From NCBI GenBank assembly GCA_017590115.1, contig JAGGNK010008781.1, positions 1,272,911-1,336,910 of the forward strand: a stretch of 64,000 nt of DNA, given 5' to 3'. The DNA comes from Montifringilla adamsi. Lineage: Eukaryota > Chordata > Aves > Passeriformes > Passeridae. Position numbers and translations under genes: made by a program. Positions 43,821 to 56,710 of the stretch are shown here, piece by piece. The stretch's first letter is position 1; each line of letters opens with the position of its first letter. The notes beneath the pieces are model-generated. The model saw only the letters and a list, made by a program, of their open reading frames with translations. It was not told the origin of the DNA and ran no database searches.

Positions 43821-46800
43821 GTCACAGCATGAATACCAGCATCATCTGTGGCTAGACTCTGGTTTTCTCTCAAAGTTCATTTCTGCTGTCTGAGTTTTGG
43901 GGTTTTGCAGTTTTTCCCAAAGGAAATATTAAAGGATGAGCACTTCTTAAACAAAGAGCTCGGCTGGCCTCACCACAGGCTGTGGCTGTGCTGATATATT
44001 ATTCACTTTAGGCACTATCTGACTAAAAAACCACTTATCTGCTCTTAGTACCTGCTCATCAGGAAGTTATTACCTCTTGCAGAAATGCTGCCTTCCTTAC
44101 CTGGCTGCTCAAGGAGTCCAAACTTGGCTTTCCCAAACACTGAGCATGGGGAACAAACCCTCTCCTGAAAGCCCACAGGAACAAATCATGAGGAAAATAA
44201 ATCTTATCCAAAATTAAAAATTGTTAAATATCAAGGGTCGTTTTCCTGGTAGACAAATATCCACATTTCCTTTTTCCCACTGAGCATGGAAATCAGTCCT
44301 GATTCCTAAACTTTCCTCAGACTCTCACACAGAGCTGCTGTGTCTATTTAGACTCTTATTTATATTTATTGTCCAAAGGCAGTGACCATTCATCATTTGT
44401 CTCCCAGGGCTCGTGGCAGGCACTTAGAGAGTGAGAAATGTTTTGGGTAGTCACTGTAAGGTGCTGCATAGAATGCCACAGTGGGATTTTAAAACCATTT
44501 TAAACCCGTTTGCCTGTGTGCAAACCTCACTCCCACAGCCCGGGGAGGGGCTGGGGATGTCACTTGAACAAATGTCACTTGAACATTCCCAGCTCCTGGC
44601 TTCAGAGTCGAGAAAAAACTTCGAGGAGGAAAATCAAACCACGCTGCTCTTGCTGGGAAAACTTTCTTTCCTTGAATGCTCTGTGTTGGTGCCTGGACCT
44701 CTCTCTAATCAGCTTTTAATGACTGTTCCCACTGCTCTCAGAGCAGCTGGTTCCTTGCATGCAGCCTTTGTTTCCTGGAACAAAATGCACTAAGCTCCTT
44801 GTTTCTCTGACCCCATCTCACACTAAGGCTTAGCACAACAACTGGAGCCCGTTTTGGACTTCATTCTTTTATCACTCTGGTTCTGCAGGCACTGCAGCAG
44901 GGCAGGTGTCAGTGCAAGGATGAATTTCAGGGCAGCACGATGTGTGTGTGTGTGTATTTAAAGTCTGCACTGAGCTAATTATTACACTTACATGCTTCAC
45001 TTCTGCAAAAAAACAATTTAATGAGCCTGTGACACCTTTCAACAGCCTTCTTGAATATTTTTGTTTGGTGAATATTCCAATGGACAAAGTGATAAATTTA
45101 TGGCAGGCAATTTTGAAGATTTTCACAGACTTAAAATACCGAGCTCTTGGAAAGATGCTTCTAGAACACAACACCAAACTTCTGTTGCTTATTGAAATAT
45201 TTTGTTTCCAAATTAACTTCAAGAAAGTTGAGCATTTCAAATTAAAGTTTTTAGAAGATGAGCTTTTGTGGAAAGATTTTTTTTTTTAAATTTTTTTTTT
45301 TTCTGTCAATACTGCTTCAACTTATTTTGGGCCAGCTTTAGAGAAAACTTCTTCAGTCACCATAGTTGATGGCATGATCACTTCATTGCTGGAGAGAAAA
45401 CCAGCACTGCCCTTTGCATTCTGGTTTAAAATTGCCTTGACTTTCGGCAGGTTGATCAGCTCCTGCAATCTCCTGCTGCTAATTGGGAGGTGATAAAGGG
45501 AATGAGAGCAGGGTGCCACAGGAGACACTTTGTACCAGAGATTCCCTTTGCTCACCAAATGCAGCATCTGTGCTTCTGCAATAAGTCCTGAGAGCAACCA
45601 GGAGGGGAAAAAGGCTGAAGGAGCACCTGAGTTTAGTTTGTTCACGGAAAAGTCCTATCCTACAGCTATCAAATTTAATTAAAAAATGAAAAGAACAGGG
45701 CCAAGCTGAACTGCACACTTGGTTGTGTTATCACCAGTCCTGCCTTGGCAGTTTCTGGAATATTGAATACATTTCTGTGCTTGCTGTGATAGCCTCTGTT
45801 GAAAACATCAGTGACATTTCACTTTGAAAAGAGAATGCATTGTTCACCCCAAATGTGATTTTCTGAAAGCCACATTTCCCTTTCATGTCTGTAAGCAAAA
45901 TTTCCAAAGAATTTGCTAAATAACTGGACAGAGCTGTTCAGAGAGCTGCAATATCTTCAGGAAAGTCTGGCCTTGTCTATGAGTGGAACATTCTTGTGAA
46001 ATGAACACAGGAACCTCTGGGTTACAGGCAGGTCCTGCTCTGTCCCTCTGGGAAATCTCAGGTTTTAGTTGCTTGAGCTCCCCAAAGAGAAGGAATTTCT
46101 CCAAGCCCAGGATGGAATCAGAAATTCCCAGTCCAAAATTCCCTGCCCAGTCCATTTTTCCAACACAAGGACACCAGCGACCCAGCAGGAGAACGGGGAC
46201 ATACCTGAAATTTGGGATTAAATAACTGTAAAACACTGTATAATTAATATAAATACAGGCTGAAACATGAAGATTTTGGTTTTTCTAAGAAAAGTCAATT
46301 CCACAAGTGCCATGTGAGACTGGCACTGGTTCCTGTCCAGTCTGCACTGGGAGCTGTTTGCCACAGCCTGGGCTTCAAATTCCTGTGCAGCAGAGCCTGG
46401 CAAAGAGCTCCAGGGCTCTGGGGCTCTGCTGCTTGTGGAAATGCTGGTGGGGGGCACTCAGGAGCCAGCAGAGATGGACAGGAATGCCCTTGTTAAATCC
46501 TGGATGTGGAAATCATGGGATCAGATCTTTCCTCAGTCCTGGGCTGGTGTCCTCTGCCCAGAACCCCCATGAAAGGGGCCAAAGAAGGACACGGGTGACA
46601 GGAATGTTTTACTGCAGGGTCACTGGCTCTGTGATTTGGCTGGGTGTTTTATTGGCTGCTCTCTGGCCAGCTGGGATGCTGTTTGCAGCACTGCAGAGCT
46701 CTGTGTTTGGCTAGGTGGCATTTTCAGAGGAGAAAGGAGCTGCTTTTGTGACCAGCTCCTGCTCTCGGGGGCTTTTGTGGCCCCCTGAGTCAGAGGAGGT

Positions 46801-49800
46801 GCAGCCTGGCCCCAGGGGCTGAGCAGAGAGTTGTTCCCTCTCAGCAGCTTGCACAGAGCCAGTTCTAATTATTTCCACACACATATCTGAAAAGTCTTCT
46901 TTAGGCTCTGACACAAGCTGTAATTACGAGGTGGAACAAAGAAAAACCAGTGTTTTACAGAGGAGTTGGGTTGGGATTGTGCTGCTGGAGCTGGGAGTTG
47001 CTTTGATGCAGTGACATCCCACACTGCAGCTCCTGGAATTCCTGCAGGGCCTCAGTCTCCTCAGCAACTGCACCCTCTGCTATCAGCAAGAGGTTATCTG
47101 CTCTGGACAGCCCCAGGAATTCCAAAGAGAGCAAAGAAAATTAATAGGAGTATTGCTAATGGTACTTAATGCGGCCTGGAAATTGAAAACAAGGACAAAT
47201 AATTCTGTGGCTGCAGCAGAAGTGGTATTTTAATACTTGTAGGTGTGACCTTACAGCTGGAAAAGAAAGGTCTGTGACTTGGAACATCAGGGATATCTCA
47301 GCAGCTCCTGGTGGTCCAGAACTGGTGGAGCAAAGCTCAGCAGATGCTGCTCTGCCAGTGCACAAGAGCTGATGGAATCACCTGTAATTCCCTTGCATCC
47401 TCCCAGGATATTCAAACCCTGCTCACTCTTCTGTAGGGGATGACACTGCTGCTGGAAATGGGACTTTGCTGCCCAGTTTCACCCAGCACAAACCTTCTCT
47501 CCTTTTTCTGTGTATTTCCCACTCACCCTTGCTCACATCACAAGGCCATCAAAGGAATTCGATCACTTGTTCCTCATACCTTTTACTCATATAAAGCTTC
47601 TCTATCCACTATAAATCTTTCTGTTTTCCTTTAATTAACCTTAAACATTTTAGGTCTGTTTATTTCTGAAGTCCCTCAAAACCAAGTGACAGCCGTAATG
47701 GGGCTATTCTGGATTCTGATCATTATATTTCCCTAAAAATAAAAGCTCAATATGAGCTTCATTTAGAATTGTGCACCTGGGGAAGCTCTGATTACTGCCT
47801 GCAGTATTCAAGGCTATTAAAATATTCACAGTGCAAGTGCTCTGCAGCCAGGGAGGATTTCAGCTGCTCGGCTGGAAGGAATACATGCGGTGGCTGCTGC
47901 CATGGCATAGGCCTGGCTTGCTTAGGAGGGCCCTGTGGCTTAAGGGGTGAGGCACATCCCAAGCCCACAAGTTCCTTTCTGAGGATTTCAGGTTGTGAAC
48001 TTTGCCTCGTCCTGGGAAAGAAACTATTTGGCCACTGGAGCACCTTGAGCAGCAGGGCAGGAGCTGCCTTGGTCAGGGGGAGCTTTTGGTGATGCAGGAG
48101 ATTTTACCTATCGTGGAATTTCTAGGTTTGGCCTCTCCATGAACCCCAAGATCACGGCACTAAAAGAAAGCTGATTTGCCCCAGGATTTTTTGCCAGTCT
48201 CTTTGGAGCTCTGTGTTTACCAGGATTTCTGCAAATCCACTGAAGTTTTGTCCTTTCCATGCCAGTGCCAATGCCTGCTCGTGCCTTGGAGCATTTTCCT
48301 CCTCAGCTGGTCTCTCCCATCCAGCAGCAACACAAAGCCAGAAGGACCAGGACCACTTTTATATTTACTCATTTCAAGTGGAAGCTGTAAAGAAGGGCAG
48401 TGAACAAATATTTGTTGTCTCCTTTTCAATGAGGCTAAAGCCATGTCAATACATTAAAATAAAAGCTGGGCTGTGACTGTGGCTGGGAAAAGGCAGGAAT
48501 CCACACTGGGAGGAGAGGCAAGGGATGGGTCCAGAGGAAAATAAAACTGCCCAGAGGAAAATTAGCCATTCAGAGGGGAACTGTGGGTTGTAACAGTTTG
48601 TGCATCTGTCAGAAATTGAAGTTAATTCAGGTTCACACTGCACTGGATTCTTGTTTGGCTTCAGTTAAGTTAATACTCAGTGTTTACTCTTTGGCCTTGT
48701 GTAACTCAAGCTCTTTTAATACAGTTTAAAAACCTAAGGAAGTCCAAGGTGTTGCCATTTTCACATATTGAACCATAACAGTGACAAAAAAAGAAAAAAA
48801 TATTTATTGAAGTCCCTTCTCCTTCTCTTATTTAGGCGCTAGAGAGAAAACTAGGAAAACTATTAAAATGCAATAAAGTTCAAGCAGAAAAACAAACTAA
48901 AGAGCTGAAACATAATTATCTCTTCCTGCAAATGATGCACAAGCAGCATGTAAAGCAACCAAACAAATGACTCGAGTAATTTGATGGTGTGTGAGGACAC
49001 TGAGGAGATTTAGAGACGGGACCAAAGTGCACTCAGATGAACCAGCACCGACACCACTGAAAATGAACTCAAGAAGGGTTTGTTGTGTACAGCAGTCCTA
49101 GTATTCTCTGGGGTTTAGCCTATCATTTTTAACCTGCCTTAATTAAGTATTAGCAACGTGTGTACTTTGTACTTCAGGGCTAACAAACCTGAATTTTGCA
49201 AAGCTGTTGCTGAAGATGGCTTTTCATGCCCAATAAGCACGGGAGCCCATCGTTCTCTGCTAATTACCACTGCTGTGGGCTAACCTTGCTCTTGCTGTTG
49301 GGAGGAGAATAATTGTCTGAGAAGCTTCCATCATTTCTCTGAAAATATCTTTTTCTTTCCACTGTCTGCTCACCTTTTCAGCCTAAATATTTATGGTTTG
49401 GGCACGGCGGTGATTTATTTCTATTTGTTTTTAATTTCCTCGTGCAGTGTTTCAAAGGGTACCACGAGCCATGAATGGATTGCTGTTCAATCACGTGGAG
49501 GTGCCACATTGCTCCTGAGTGCATGTTCTTGATGAGGTTATTAAAACTTCCACAATACAAATTACCACAGCAACCAAAAGCATCAATTCACGGCCTGTTC
49601 CAACCTCTGGAGTGTGGAAATAGTTCAGGGCACTGGGACACAGCTCGTGTGCCTCGGCTCACTCTTCCTCACTGCCCTGAAGCCCTCACTGCTCCTGGGT
49701 GTCCCAGGCAGGCAGAAAGTGTGACTTTGTCCTTTTTATTTTTGTGGGGAGTGTTTGATCCAGCTCCAGCCCTTGCTGGTGACTCCTTTTGGTGATAATT

Positions 49801-50263
49801 TGAGTCGCCCTTAGCCAAAAGCAGAGTGACAAATGTGTGGGCAGGCCGTCCCTGCTGGGGCTGGTGGGGTGGGGCTCTGGGTCTGGCTCCCAGCTCAGGC
49901 CTCATAAAACAACTTCTGACTTTTGGCTTCGTGTTTGAAGAGCTCTGCTTTTGGAAATGGCTCTGTAGTGCAAAGTGCTGTAAAAATGCTGCAAATCCTC
50001 CCTTCATAAACAGGTGTTAGCGAGGAAGCCCCAGCACGGTGCTGGAATGCAGGAACTTCTTTAAATCACTAGAAAAGTTGGGAGAACTACTCCCATTTCC
50101 CCCCACATATTTCACAGCAGTTATTTGACTCCTAAAAAACACCCCCAGCACGTGGTGGCTGCAGCTCATCCCCGTGGCAGCTGCCCTGGGTGTGGGGAGA
50201 GGTGAAGTGCCACCTTCCCTCTCGTGCCCAGGTGACATTGCTGTGCTTTTAAAGGAAAAAGGT
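43821..50263. other. Unique noncoding DNA
   Basis: No gene was seen in this long stretch. It holds a (TG)7 run at 44941-44955 and T runs near 45277-45302. AT-rich unique parts at 44940-45300 and 48780-49330 carry TAATTA-type cores. A 115-codon AT-rich plus-strand frame (44942-45289) is not recognisable as any protein. Confidence 0.5.
44941..44955. repeat. (TG)7 microsatellite
   Basis: Seven TG dinucleotides plus one T. Confidence 0.9.
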
Positions 50264-50530
50264 GAGGTGAGGATGTGTCTGGAGGGGCAGGAGGGCAGTT
50301 CTGGGGTTTGGGACCCTGCTGGTCACTGCTGCAGGGGGATTTAAAGGACTGTGCAGTGCAGGATGGAGGTGAGGATGTGTCTGGAGGGGCAGTTCTGGGG
50401 TTTGGGACCCTGCTGGTCACTGCTGCAGGGGGATTTAAAGGACTGTGCAGTGCAGGATGGAGGTGAGGATGTGTCTGGAGGGGCAGTTCTGGAGTTCTGG
50501 GGTTTGGGACCCTGCTGGTCACTGGTGCAG
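50264..50530. repeat. Tandem repeat, 94-bp unit, about 3 copies
   Basis: 'gaggatgtgtctggaggggc' starts at about 50268, 50370 and 50464. The last two are 94 bp apart, and the first copy carries an extra 8 bp. Each continues through 'tttgggaccctgctggtcac' and 'gggggatttaaaggactgtg'. The third copy has an 'ttctggag' insertion and breaks off after 'ggtcactg'. Confidence 0.93.
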
Positions 50531-50985
50531 TCATTCCCCTGCAGTCAGTAGCCCAGGAGTAAGGAGTGGTGTGGATGGAGCCCTCCAGGCCCAGCAGGGC
50601 AGCGGGGATCCTTTTCTGTCTCTGTGCTTTATGGGCAGCTCTGCATTCCAAGGTTTATGGGGGCCATGGGTTTGTGAGGGTAACCCTGGCATGCTGCTCC
50701 TGCTGTGCAGTCACACTGCAGCTGGGGAATTTAATCTGCAAACCTGCTCCCACCTCCCCCAGCCCTGCCCTGACGGGTATTCCACACCTCTGGAATCTGC
50801 TGGGACCTGATCCCCACGGAAACCCCAGGGGTTTGATACTGCAGGGTTTGAATTCCCAGCTTTGCACCTGCTGGAGATGAGCAGTGTCCCTTGGGCAGAC
50901 AAGGACATCCAGACTGAAGCAGGCAAAGAGATTTGACTCAGCTGTGATCAAAATGAACACTACAGATCCCCTTCATGCTTTGATT
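50531..50985. other. Unique noncoding DNA
   Basis: A moderately GC-rich stretch without recognised genes or repeats. Confidence 0.5.
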
Positions 50986-51192
50986 TAGTAAAAAAAAAAT
51001 TATTAAATGTTTTATATTTTTATCTAAATAAAAATATTAAATATTTTATTTAGATAAAAATATTTAAATATATATATAGTATATATATATACACTATATA
51101 TTACATAGTGTATATATTTATTATATATTATATAGTATATAGTATATTGCATAGTATATATATATATATATATTTGTATATATATAATAACC
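50986..51192. repeat. TA-rich tract with a perfect 20-bp inverted repeat
   Basis: An almost pure A/T stretch. At its start, arms at 51014-51033 and 51044-51063 are perfect reverse complements (left arm ATATTTTTATCTAAATAAAA) separated by 10 bp. A long (TA)n region with 'gtatata' and 'cacta' interruptions follows to about 51190. Such sequence readily forms cruciforms or slipped hairpins. Confidence 0.93.
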
Positions 51193-52719
51193 AGCAGTGG
51201 TGTGTTAAAGTTCTCTTGGCTAAATCATAAAACACATAATAAGAATAAGGATTCCACAGCAAAGTACATTCTTTAGAACGTGCATAATCTGGTTTTATAT
51301 GGAGCACATAATCAGATTTATGTTATGGAAAGAAGCGCTAATTTAAACATTTTATACCATTAAAAATTAAGTAGTTTTACACTGTTTATTTCTTTGTTAA
51401 TAAGCTGCGATTCAGCTTCAGAGCAAGTAGCAATCCCAATATGCAGAAACTCTAAGGTGGCAGATTCCGTCCTGCAGCTCATTTGCTTTATTCCTGTGCC
51501 TAAATACAGCAAATAACAGAACAAGTCTCCACTCGTTGCAGGCTGAGGGAAAAACCTCCTGGCACAGAGGATGCGTGGAGTCAGAGCTGGTGATGTGTTT
51601 TACAATGCTCATCGTTACAAAACTCTCAATTTCCCGTTTTCTCAGCACTTTTCTCAGTGGGAAATTAGTATAATTTTACTCTGTAAAGAAAGTCACCCTT
51701 GTCACAGGTGGGGTTGAACCCCGAGATATTATTTTTAATCACAGTAAATGATCCAACTTGCCCTTTTCTTGATTTCCTCTGCAAGTTGAGAAAGCAGTGC
51801 CATGTTCCTTTCTTTTCCTGGCAGTAGCTTGCAGGTACCAGCAAGAACATCACCTCTTCTGAAATACTGGGGGAGAAAAAGGGAGCTCTCAGCCAAAATT
51901 CCAACTATTCTATTAGCAAAATTTAAAAAAAAAATTCTATTTGTGCCAGACTTGTCATGAATTGTTGTGACAGCAAAGGAAATGCTGTTACTGCTTCTCC
52001 TGCATGAGGAGCTGAAGCACTGCCCTACCAAAGCAACCAAAATTCTGCACTAAGGCTTTCCAGTGAACTGAAATGAACTGAAAGGAATGGAAAGGAGGAC
52101 ATATAAAGCCACAATAAGGATATGTTTTTCTTTTAAAAAGTGTGGGAGGAACTTGAGAAAGTGCAGAGCAGCAGCTCTGACTTTTCTGCTGGATGAAATG
52201 GTAGAAAACTGTAATAAAGAGACTTGATAGACACCCAGATAAACATCCTGGGAAAGAGACAACATTGTTTTTGTAGAGGGAAGTCATATTTCACAAACCC
52301 ATTAGAGCTTTTGGATAGGATCAATAAAAATGTGAAGGGTGATCTGGTTTGTGCTGCCTTAGATGGATTTCCAAAATCTTCCAGGTGAGAGTCATCAGAA
52401 AAACTTTTGAAATAACTGAGCTGAAAGGCTTTTTCTGCGCACTAACTGCTTGAAGAAATAGGAAACAAAGGGGGTTTTTTTTTTTAGAGTTTTGTAGTGT
52501 TTTAATGTCTTGTCCCTACTTTGAGCAGGGTTGGAGCAGGTGACCCCCTTAGGTCCCTCCATCCTAAATTTCACTGGGATTCTGTGGGTGAGGCAGCTGC
52601 ACAGAGGGCAGCAGGGCAAAGGGGACAGGATTGCAGCACTGGTGCCAAAACAGGACTTGTGACACCAGGCTGTCATCAGTGCTTAGAATAAAGTGCTTGT
52701 TCTGATTCCAACTTAAAAA

Positions 52720-52776
52720 TACATACATATCTATATATACATGTATATATGTGTGTATGTATATATATATATATAA
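52720..52776. repeat. (TATA/TATG)n microsatellite
   Basis: An irregular alternating purine-pyrimidine tract, partly self-complementary ('acatacatat' to 'gtgtgtatgt' across a central 'tacatgta'), ending in a pure (TA) run. Confidence 0.9.
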
Positions 52777-53319
52777 TTCTTTTTCCTTAGCTGCATGGTT
52801 CCATTGGAGCCTGTCAGTCTCTAGAATAACTGAGTGACTGCAGACTGGAAAAAGCTTTGAAAGGGTTTTTGAAATTGGTGTTTTGGAAGAAATTGTTGGT
52901 GCCTCCAATGTGATTTTCACGCTGGTGCAATGAATGACACGATCATAAATTCTGAGCCGAGTTCACAGGACCATCCAGGCGGTAGAGGTGACTGTCTAGG
53001 GGGGTTTTGTCCTGGTTTTAATTTGGGTGGGAGTGCTCAGGAGAGGTTTGTCAGCGGGCCTGGGTTGTGGGGAAAGGTGGCAGCTGACAAAAGGGATCAT
53101 CAAGGTGAGAGCTGATGGTGCAAGCAGAGGTTAAAAGGAACATGATGGCACCAGAATCATTTCAGAGAATTACCTGACATCACAAAGCACTTTGCTTCCC
53201 TTCCCCCACAGTAAACTTGAACGTTCTTAATGACAGAAAATGGGATCCAGCAGGTGTAAACTACAGCAGTTAAATATTCATGAGTAAAGGAAAAGCAGGG
53301 ACTGAATTTAAGCTCGGGG

Positions 53320-54099
53320 TCAGCACAGGGTGAGACTCTTCAGGGCACTGAAAATACCTGTCAGCCTGCAGTGCAGACAGGAGGGAAGGACAGCTGCCAA
53401 GAAAGTGGAAATGGTCAGAGGCAGCTGATTGATAAACCATGAGGGAGGCACAGGTTGAAAAATACTCTTGGAATGTGGCTGCACCATTTCCAGGGATACG
53501 GAATTTTGTGCCCAAGAACTGGACGGAAGCCCTGGGGCAGAATTCCAAGGAGCTCTGAAGGCAGGAGGGGCTGATTCTGACCTTCTGCTCTTGTCCTGGG
53601 GTGCTTGGTTGCTGCTGACATTCTGATGTCCCAGGACAGATAATTCCTCCAAAGCCTGAGGGGTGGTTCTGCTCGCGGATTTCTGTCTAGGGAGTGCCAC
53701 TGGCAGAGGAGAGCAATCCTGGAAGTGATCAAAGAGTGAGATCAGACCTTCAGAGTAAGAAGAGTAAGCTGGAGGATTTAAACTGAGCCCTGGCTCTGTG
53801 GCATGACTGGAAGAAACTCTTTTCTCCTGGAAGCAGAGCAGGACTGATGGCACCCAGGTCCCAAATTCCATCTTTGAGTGGGGACAGCTGGGGGATGGCT
53901 GCCAGCAAGTGGCTGTTCCCCAGAGTGTGTGCAGAGGGCACTCAGTGCCTGTCTGACAGCCAAAGTTGCTGTGATGTGGCCCAGAAATGCTTTGTGAAAC
54001 TGGAGCTTGCTGCAGTGAGTCCAGAAGGGCTCTTGCTCCAGACATTTCAGGGCACTTCAGGAACAGCTCCTTCTCACACATCTCTGAATGCCAGCTCAA
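53320..54099 (-). other. Unrecognised 259-codon open frame, probably noncoding
   Basis: The frame starts at an ATG and runs 259 codons. Its predicted protein is rich in Ser, Pro and Leu with scattered Cys and shows no motif, signal peptide or repeat I recognise. No TATA box, exon-intron structure or neighbouring gene supports it. It is listed only because its length exceeds the other non-repeat frames. It is most likely chance, or else part of an unknown lineage-specific transcript. Confidence 0.08.
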
Positions 54100-55134
54100 T
54101 AAAAGTGGGGGAGGCTTCCATCCCTGCAGTTTGAAATTGTTATTTTTGCTGTTCTAGAAGCTGATATTAGACACATTCCAGACCTAAATGTGCATGAGAA
54201 AGCAGAATTCCTCCCCAAAGGCAGGAGGAACTCTGTTTGCAAGGATTGGAATGACCTGGGGGTCTTTGAAAGTGTCACTGGGTTCAGTTTAAAGCAGCTT
54301 TATTCATCTGATAACTTCAGCCAGTGTGCATCCACGGAGGAAAGGAGGCAAATCCATTCTCTAAGTGTTAATACACAAAAGAAATGGGAAAAATTGACCC
54401 TGTCCTTGAAAGATCATTACAGTAAGTTAAATCACTGAGTGACATCTGAGGAGCTGGAAATGGAGCTGTCATCAACAGAGTTAAACCAAAAAAAAATTCC
54501 AGAAGGCTTCCAGGCTCTCCTGGGATTGCAGATATTGGTGGAGAATATTGGCTTTGTGTAATTACCTTGTTCTAGCCTGGGCAGGGCTCTTACACCCCAG
54601 CCCAGCCCTGGTGCCCAAAGCCCTGAGTGCAGGAGGATATTTCTTTTATTGGGGGGTAATTTTGTAGGAGCTGTGTTTGGCATCCAGCTCCTGCTGCTGA
54701 TGCATGAGCTCTGTGTGACCCACCCACAAATGCAGCCAGAGCAGTCCTCCTGCTGCCCCACTCCAAGCTTATGGAACGCTGGGGAGAGAAATGGAGCATT
54801 TATGGCAAAATTTTCAACCTGCTTGCAATTTTTGGATGAGTGTTAGTTAGAGGCAGAAGGCTGGAAACGGTGGGGATTATCTTGCATTTATAAAGTATAC
54901 ACAATTCCATGGGATTCCCAAGCAGGTTGTAAAACTAAATGGGCTTTTCAAGAGCAAGTTTTAGATAAGAATAAAATCTGCTGGGGAGGGAACAAATCAG
55001 ATGAAGAAAATCTATTGATCCATTCTTCAAAATAGGTGCAGAGAGTGGTGGGATTACTTCTCTCTCTGCTGATGAAGATATTTGCCACTCTCATTTGGCA
55101 GTTTCCATCAGAAATTTCAGGAGGTGGAGGGCAT

Positions 55135-55260
55135 TGCCCTGTTCTTGTGGGAGAGGAAACTGAGGCAGGGGCAGTCAGAACGACTTTTGCCAGGGTTATA
55201 TTGGAAACCACCCCAGAGGCAGAAGGAATATCCTGATTTTTCCAGGCCCACATCTCCTGT
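55135..55260 (+). mobile_element. Probable MIR-type SINE relic
   Basis: 'gagaggaaactgaggcaggg' followed by 'acttttgccagggttatatt' and 'ccagaggcagaagga' matches the central MIR layout ('gaggaaactgaggc...gacttgcccaaggtcacac...gtggcagag...gga') at high divergence. MIR SINEs are ancient amniote repeats and normally this degraded. The boundaries are approximate. Confidence 0.45.
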
Positions 55261-56529
55261 GGGTCTGGCTTTTGGGTAGGGGAGGCCAGATTTAATTTGA
55301 TAGAAATCTCTGTATATGTGGCCAGGAATTAATGGAGATGGGGCACTGGAGGGCCCTGAAATGCAAATTGTGATCCCCATTTCTGTGTGGAACAGATGCC
55401 ATTGCTCCACCTTTAGAGCAGCAATGGGAATTCATGGCACGAGTGCAGCAGTGTGGATTTTACTGTCCCCCAGCAGGATTCCCCCAGTGGATTGGACACC
55501 CCAGCCAGATCATCACCGATCCCAACCCTGCTCAGGCTGAGGCAGCTGAGCCTGCCCTGCCTCAGAGAAAAGGAATTGTCACTGTGAGGGAGTGCTGTCC
55601 TTCTCTGGAGGGGAAGCTTTCAGAAATGGACACTATTGTGCAGGAAACAAAAGAGATTGTTTCCATAGCTACTCAGGTTCCATCAGGAAATTGCTCCTGG
55701 GAATTACTGGAAATCAGAAGGGTTTGTCCTCCCCGTGGCCCTTGCGTCCTGCACATAGACTGTGCTTTTGAGGCCAAGCATAAAAAAATTAAATGCTTTT
55801 GTTTACAAATCTCAAGTTTTCTGGGAAGCAAGTGCGTGTGACTGAAAGCAAAGTGAAGGGTGCCCAGGATAGGGCAGTTTTGCTTGGAAATTTAAATTGT
55901 TTCTCGGCAGCTCAGCATTATTTCACAGAAATTCTCTTTCACGAGGAAGATTTTCACCTGTGCTGTGGCCACTGGGGTCTCAGAAGCACCTGAATTAACA
56001 GGCAAGTTAGTTATTCATGTGGCAAAACCTAAAATATGTACAAAGTCCAAGATATTATGACAATCTAAATATGAAATGTATTAGGCAGTGTTTCAATAAA
56101 TCACTATCAGTGGGGACTTTGTATTTGGGAGAGGATTTGACCCCTTTTTTCCTGAAGAAGAGCCTTCTCTTCCTGGCACAATGCTCCCCTTGGGAATGCT
56201 CACACATTTTGAGGCACTGAATATACCCAGAGATAAAATAATAACTGATTACACACAGTGCATTTTTATTAACACTGCAGTAATGTAGGTCACCTTCAAA
56301 ACCAGATTCCTTTTAGGAAATGGGAGAATGGCAGTCCAGCCAGCACTGGAGGCAAATTTTATCTGAAATGCTTACTGTCTGTTTTGTTTTTATGCAAGAA
56401 TATGATGGAATAAGTTCTTTTAATGACGCTGAAGGGAGGTTGGAGGTTTCCAGATAAGAGGGAAAAATTGGCATGCAATTTTCAAGCAGGATTTGGGAAT
56501 TATTCCTAGTTCCATATAATCCTTGATCT
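55261..56529. other. Unique noncoding DNA
   Basis: A 135-codon plus-strand open frame (55434-55841) lies here but matches no protein I recognise and lacks convincing splice signals. The remainder is unique. Confidence 0.45.
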
Positions 56530-56710
56530 CCTTTATAAAGTGCTGGGGCTGATACTGTTAGCCCTATTTTACAGATAATGAGAAAGTGGCATGGGGACTT
56601 AATAACTTGCCCAGGAAGTTCAGTTGAATTAATTGATAACACAATATCAAAACAGAAGAGGATTCAGCCCCCACAACTTGGAGCAGAGAGGTTTCCAAAG
56701 CCCCGCTTCA
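56530..56710 (+). mobile_element. MIR-type SINE relic
   Basis: 'tttataaagtgctggggctg', then 'ccctattttacagataatga', then 'ttaataacttgcccaggaag', then 'gaggattcag' and 'tttccaaagccccgct' follow the MIR consensus in order: 'ccccattttacagatgagga', 'ttaagtaacttgcccaaggt', 'gggattcgaaccc', 'ctccaaagcccgtgct'. The order and spacing make this the best-supported ancient SINE in the window. The plus-strand frame beginning at 56578 inside it is not a gene. Confidence 0.75.

Larger units (their letters stand above)
51193..55134. other. Unique noncoding DNA
   Basis: No gene was recognised. Apart from the TA/TG microsatellite at about 52.72-52.78 kb it is unique. The 259-codon minus-strand open frame at 53320-54099 is the longest non-repeat ORF in the window but has no recognisable domain, and no splice sites, conserved motif or promoter support it. 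Confidence 0.45.

Noticed and set aside
42991..43893. 300-codon plus-strand ORF
   Set aside because: It is produced by the 17-copy 40-bp minisatellite. All three plus frames are open over the array and encode the same rotating peptide repeats.
55434..55841. 135-codon ORF with several Cys and Pro, considered as an exon
   Set aside because: No protein family was recognised and no convincing splice sites bound the open region.
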